Origin: a virus
DNA length: 34,469 nucleotides
IMG/VR virus record: IMGVR_UViG_3300020201_000006
Span: 1 to 34,469 of that record
Strand: one strand, 5' to 3'
Shown here: in pieces, positions 31,995 to 34,469 of the stretch
Numbering within the stretch: position 1 is the first letter of the stretch
How the letters are laid out: the number at the start of each line of letters is the position of its first letter
Made by a program: the position numbers and the translations under genes
The notes under the pieces: model-generated
Database searches by the model: none
Seen by the model: the letters and a program-made list of their open reading frames with translations, nothing else
What the model was told of the DNA's origin: nothing

Positions 31995-32388
31995 GCCCTC
32001 AGGATACAAGCCAGAATATTGTGAGTTAATCGTCAAGCATATGGGCGAAGGTAACTCAGTAATCAGTTTCTCATTCTTAGTTGATGCTCATGTGGACACT
32101 ATTTATAATTGGTGTAAAGCACATGACGAGTTTTTCAGCGCCTTTAAAAGGGCCAAGGCAGCTGAGCAACTTTGGTATGAGAAAACTGGTAAAAATGCAA
32201 TGAACGGAGAAATTGCTAATTTTAATTCAGCTGTTTATATTTTTCATATGAAGAATAAATTCCAATGGACAGACAGACCGCAAGAAATAAAAGTAACCCA
32301 CGCTATCGAGCAATCAAAGAAACTATCTGAGATAGATACAAAAGTTATAGAAGGCTACTTAGTTGGAAGTGATGACGATGACGAGTGA
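31933..32388 (+). CDS. terS: Terminase small subunit
   Basis: A 151-residue protein directly before the large terminase. The N-terminal half holds GRPSGYKPEYCELI and a helix-turn-helix (SFLVDAHVDTIYNWCKAH), a common pattern in phage small terminases that recognise the packaging site. The C-terminus is acidic (GSDDDDE), which would contact the large subunit. AAGGA lies nine bases before ATG 31933; no later start keeps the GRPS segment. It overlaps the large subunit by eleven bases. Confidence 0.82.
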   Translation: MSSETPLKKKPKLIPSNPEGRPSGYKPEYCELIVKHMGEGNSVISFSFLVDAHVDTIYNWCKAHDEFFSAFKRAKAAEQLWYEKTGKNAMNGEIANFNSAVYIFHMKNKFQWTDRPQEIKVTHAIEQSKKLSEIDTKVIEGYLVGSDDDDE

Positions 32389-33796
32389 TCCAACAGAACG
32401 AGATACAATGATCGCAGCTGCATGGTATCACGGCAAACTAAACTACAAACTACATAAAGCTCAAAGAAAAATAAATAAAGCTTTCTTGCTATCAAGCGGA
32501 AAATTATTTGTAGGTAACTGCTCCAGGCAACTTGGTAAAACTTATTGGTGTGTTAAAATAGCCGAGGAATTTGCAAGAACAATACCTAGAGCACAGATAA
32601 GATATGGTGCAGCTTTCCAGTCAGATTTATTAGATTATATTATTCCAGCATTTCAAAAAGCTGAGGAAGATTGTCCAGACTGGATGCGGTCGCAGTATCT
32701 TAAATCAGGAAATAAATTATTATTTCAAAATGGATCGATCATCAAGCTTGTAGGCCTAGACAAAAATCCAAATGGTTTAAGAGGAAATACACTTGATTTA
32801 ATTATATTAGATGAAGTTGGTTTTGTTTCTAACCTTGATTACATTTATAAATCAATTATTGTTCCAGCAACTTTGCACAGGCCTAATGCAAAGGTAATCA
32901 TGGTATCAACCCCACCAGCTACGCCAGCGCATGAGTTTCTAGATTATGTACAGAAAGCAAAGCTAGAAGGATCTTATGCGGAATTTACGATTGATGATAA
33001 TCCAATGGTTGATGAGCAGCAAAAACAAAATATGATTAAAGAAGTTGGTGGCATGGCATCAACAACTTGTCAGAGAGAATTGTATTGCAAATTTGTAGTT
33101 GATTCTAATTTACAGCTTTGTCCGGAATGGAAAGAAGCTTACGAGATTGATGTAGAAAGGGATGAATACCATACCTACTATCACAAGTACGTTGCTATGG
33201 ATCTTGGCCGTAAAGATCACACCGCATTAATATTTGGATACTACGATTTTAAAAATGCCAGGTTAGTAGTTGAAGATGAATTAACTATGCTTGGTAATGA
33301 ATGGAACACAATCAATTTAAAAGATGAAGTATTTGAAAAAGAGCAAGAACTTTGGGGTGAGCAAACGCCTTACAGAAGAATATCAGATAATAATAATGAG
33401 CATTTAATTATCGATTTAGCTTCAATTCATAAGCTTAGCTTTTCTATGACGGATAAAGAAAGCTTAGAAGCTATGGTTAATGAAGTAAGAATAATGTGCG
33501 CACAAGGCAGGATATTAGTGCATACTAAGTGCAAACAGCTGATAGGTTGTCTCAAATATGGGATTTGGGACGAAAAAAGAAAAGAGTTTAATCGCTCTAA
33601 AAGCTATGGACATTATGATATGTTCGCTGCTTTGGTTTACTTAGTTAGAAATTTAAATAAAGGGTATAACCCCATACCAAAAACGCATGGAATAGATCCA
33701 ACAAAAGGTTGGCACGGTAATTTAGATAGAAGAAATGTTTCACAAGATGCTAAAGTAATAAGCAATATGTTTAATCAAGGGAGATTCAGCAAATGA
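32378..33796 (+). CDS. terL: Terminase large subunit
   Basis: Start chosen at ATG 32378, eight bases after GGAAG; upstream ATG 32372 and TTG 32363 are less well spaced. The 472-residue motor has a Walker A motif CSRQLGKT (48-55), Walker B LIILDE (141-146) and a C-terminal RNase H-like nuclease with AMDLG (Asp275), ISDNN (Asp337) and GHYDMFAAL (Asp414). It pumps DNA into the procapsid through the portal and cuts it. It ends in an ATGA overlap with the portal gene. The full motif set makes the assignment secure; a headful mechanism is inferred from the circular assembly. Confidence 0.93.
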   Translation: MTSDPTERDTMIAAAWYHGKLNYKLHKAQRKINKAFLLSSGKLFVGNCSRQLGKTYWCVKIAEEFARTIPRAQIRYGAAFQSDLLDYIIPAFQKAEEDCPDWMRSQYLKSGNKLLFQNGSIIKLVGLDKNPNGLRGNTLDLIILDEVGFVSNLDYIYKSIIVPATLHRPNAKVIMVSTPPATPAHEFLDYVQKAKLEGSYAEFTIDDNPMVDEQQKQNMIKEVGGMASTTCQRELYCKFVVDSNLQLCPEWKEAYEIDVERDEYHTYYHKYVAMDLGRKDHTALIFGYYDFKNARLVVEDELTMLGNEWNTINLKDEVFEKEQELWGEQTPYRRISDNNNEHLIIDLASIHKLSFSMTDKESLEAMVNEVRIMCAQGRILVHTKCKQLIGCLKYGIWDEKRKEFNRSKSYGHYDMFAALVYLVRNLNKGYNPIPKTHGIDPTKGWHGNLDRRNVSQDAKVISNMFNQGRFSK

Positions 33797-34469
33797 GATC
33801 ATCGAAGATCGATAAAGATACTTATTGGGCAAGTGTTTCAACGGATGAAATAGCCGATAATATGTTAGAGAAAATAGATCAGTTTTATGATTATATTCAG
33901 CTATCAGGCAGGTTAGGCTTATACCTAAGATCATACAATTATTATTATAGACCAAGAACAACAGGTGCAAGATTAAATTCGGTTGGTGAGCAGGGCGAAT
34001 TAACAGCACTGTCAATCAATCATTATAGAAATTTACTAAGTCACATTGAAACAATGACTACACAACAAAGACCCTTCTTTGAACCTAGAGCAACAAACAA
34101 CGATTCTAAGTCACAGGCGCAAGTTATTTTAGCAGCTGGATTATTAGATTATTATTTGGGTGAGAAAAAACTAGAAAGAAATATTAAACTAGCTGTTAAA
34201 CAATCATTAATCTTAACGGAAGCTTTTATCCAAGTTGAGTGGGACACACAAGCAGGTGATAAATACGGGATGACTGAGACAGGCGCAGAAATCAGGCAAG
34301 GCGATATTAAATACACAAATTACACTACGCTAGATGTAACTAGAGATTATACTAAATCAGATCCTAATAACCATGATTGGTATATCGTTAGAAAAACAGC
34401 TAACAAGTTTGATTTGATTGCTCAGTATCCTGAATTAAAAGAAAATATTTTAAACGACAATATGGATGC
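33793..34469 (+). CDS. Portal protein, N-terminal part (continues at window start)
   Basis: ATG 33793 overlaps the terminase stop as ATGA. The frame stays open to the end of the window and continues at base 1 through the 127-bp overlap. The N-terminus starts MRSSKIDKDTYWASVSTDE and continues with a Tyr-rich helix (FYDYIQLSGRLGLYLRS), typical of podophage portals. Bases 34343-34469 duplicate 1-127, so the last 42 codons are shown twice in the window. See the entry for 1-1424. Confidence 0.85.
   Translation, partial: MRSSKIDKDTYWASVSTDEIADNMLEKIDQFYDYIQLSGRLGLYLRSYNYYYRPRTTGARLNSVGEQGELTALSINHYRNLLSHIETMTTQQRPFFEPRATNNDSKSQAQVILAAGLLDYYLGEKKLERNIKLAVKQSLILTEAFIQVEWDTQAGDKYGMTETGAEIRQGDIKYTNYTTLDVTRDYTKSDPNNHDWYIVRKTANKFDLIAQYPELKENILNDNMD
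34343..34469. repeat. Terminal direct repeat, right copy
   Basis: Identical to bases 1-127 with no mismatch. It should be collapsed to one copy when the circular genome is drawn. Confidence 0.95.

Noticed and set aside
1-34469. Lysogeny module (integrase, repressor, attP)
   Set aside because: No tyrosine or serine recombinase motifs and no CI/Cro-like divergent pair were recognised in any gene; several small unknown genes could still hide a regulator.

Overview
This window is a complete genome of a short-tailed (podovirus-type) double-stranded DNA phage. The first 127 bases (1-127) are repeated exactly as the last 127 (34343-34469), and the portal gene runs across the join in frame. The molecule is therefore circular as assembled (34,342 bp unique), most likely a circularly permuted, headful-packaged genome. 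It is AT-rich and gene-dense, with many ATGA overlaps and frequent AAGGGG-type ribosome binding sites. No integrase, CI-like repressor or other lysogeny gene was recognised, so a virulent lifestyle is likely. No tRNA gene or CRISPR array was seen. The host cannot be named from sequence; a Gram-negative host is suggested by a predicted phage lipoprotein and the P22-like tail architecture.

Late rightward block (30853 through the join to 19462, about 23 kb on the + strand): two small genes with a long out-of-frame overlap, a membrane protein, a small ORF, small and large terminase, portal, a GNAT-like protein, scaffold and major coat protein. After a hairpin terminator at 4223-4250 come a small virion protein, a repeat-bearing tail fibre, accessory virion proteins, a head-tail adaptor, a 963-residue tail nozzle-like protein, and four large internal or ejection-type proteins. 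Two of these carry internal duplications. The block ends with lysis genes: a membrane/coiled-coil protein, a 105-residue protein, a 28-residue membrane peptide and a zinc amidase.

Leftward early block (24828 down to 19442, - strand): Sak4-like ATPase, DUF669-type single-strand binding protein with an SSB-like DIPF tail, SF2 helicase, several tiny genes (two with TTG starts), a C5-cytosine and an N6-adenine methyltransferase without partner restriction enzymes, a small SH3-like protein and a Cys-rich lipoprotein. It starts from promoters near 25000 and passes through a hairpin-plus-U-tract leader at 24879-24902.

Middle rightward block (25053-28976): a zinc-ribbon-like protein and a primase-polymerase/helicase, then a 404-bp AT-rich non-coding region with inverted repeats (candidate origin/control region) and two tandem sigma70-type promoters driving small unknown genes. 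A tnpB-only IS200/IS605-family element (29006-30169) has inserted into the 3' end of a leftward rusA resolvase gene. Its left and right ends carry IS608-like guide and cleavage tetranucleotides, and its TnpB has a rearranged RuvC site.

Together the genes form a self-contained replication and recombination set (primase-helicase, SF2 helicase, Sak4/SSB, RusA), DNA-modification defence, a packaging/virion block and a lysis cassette, plus one selfish RNA-guided nuclease element.
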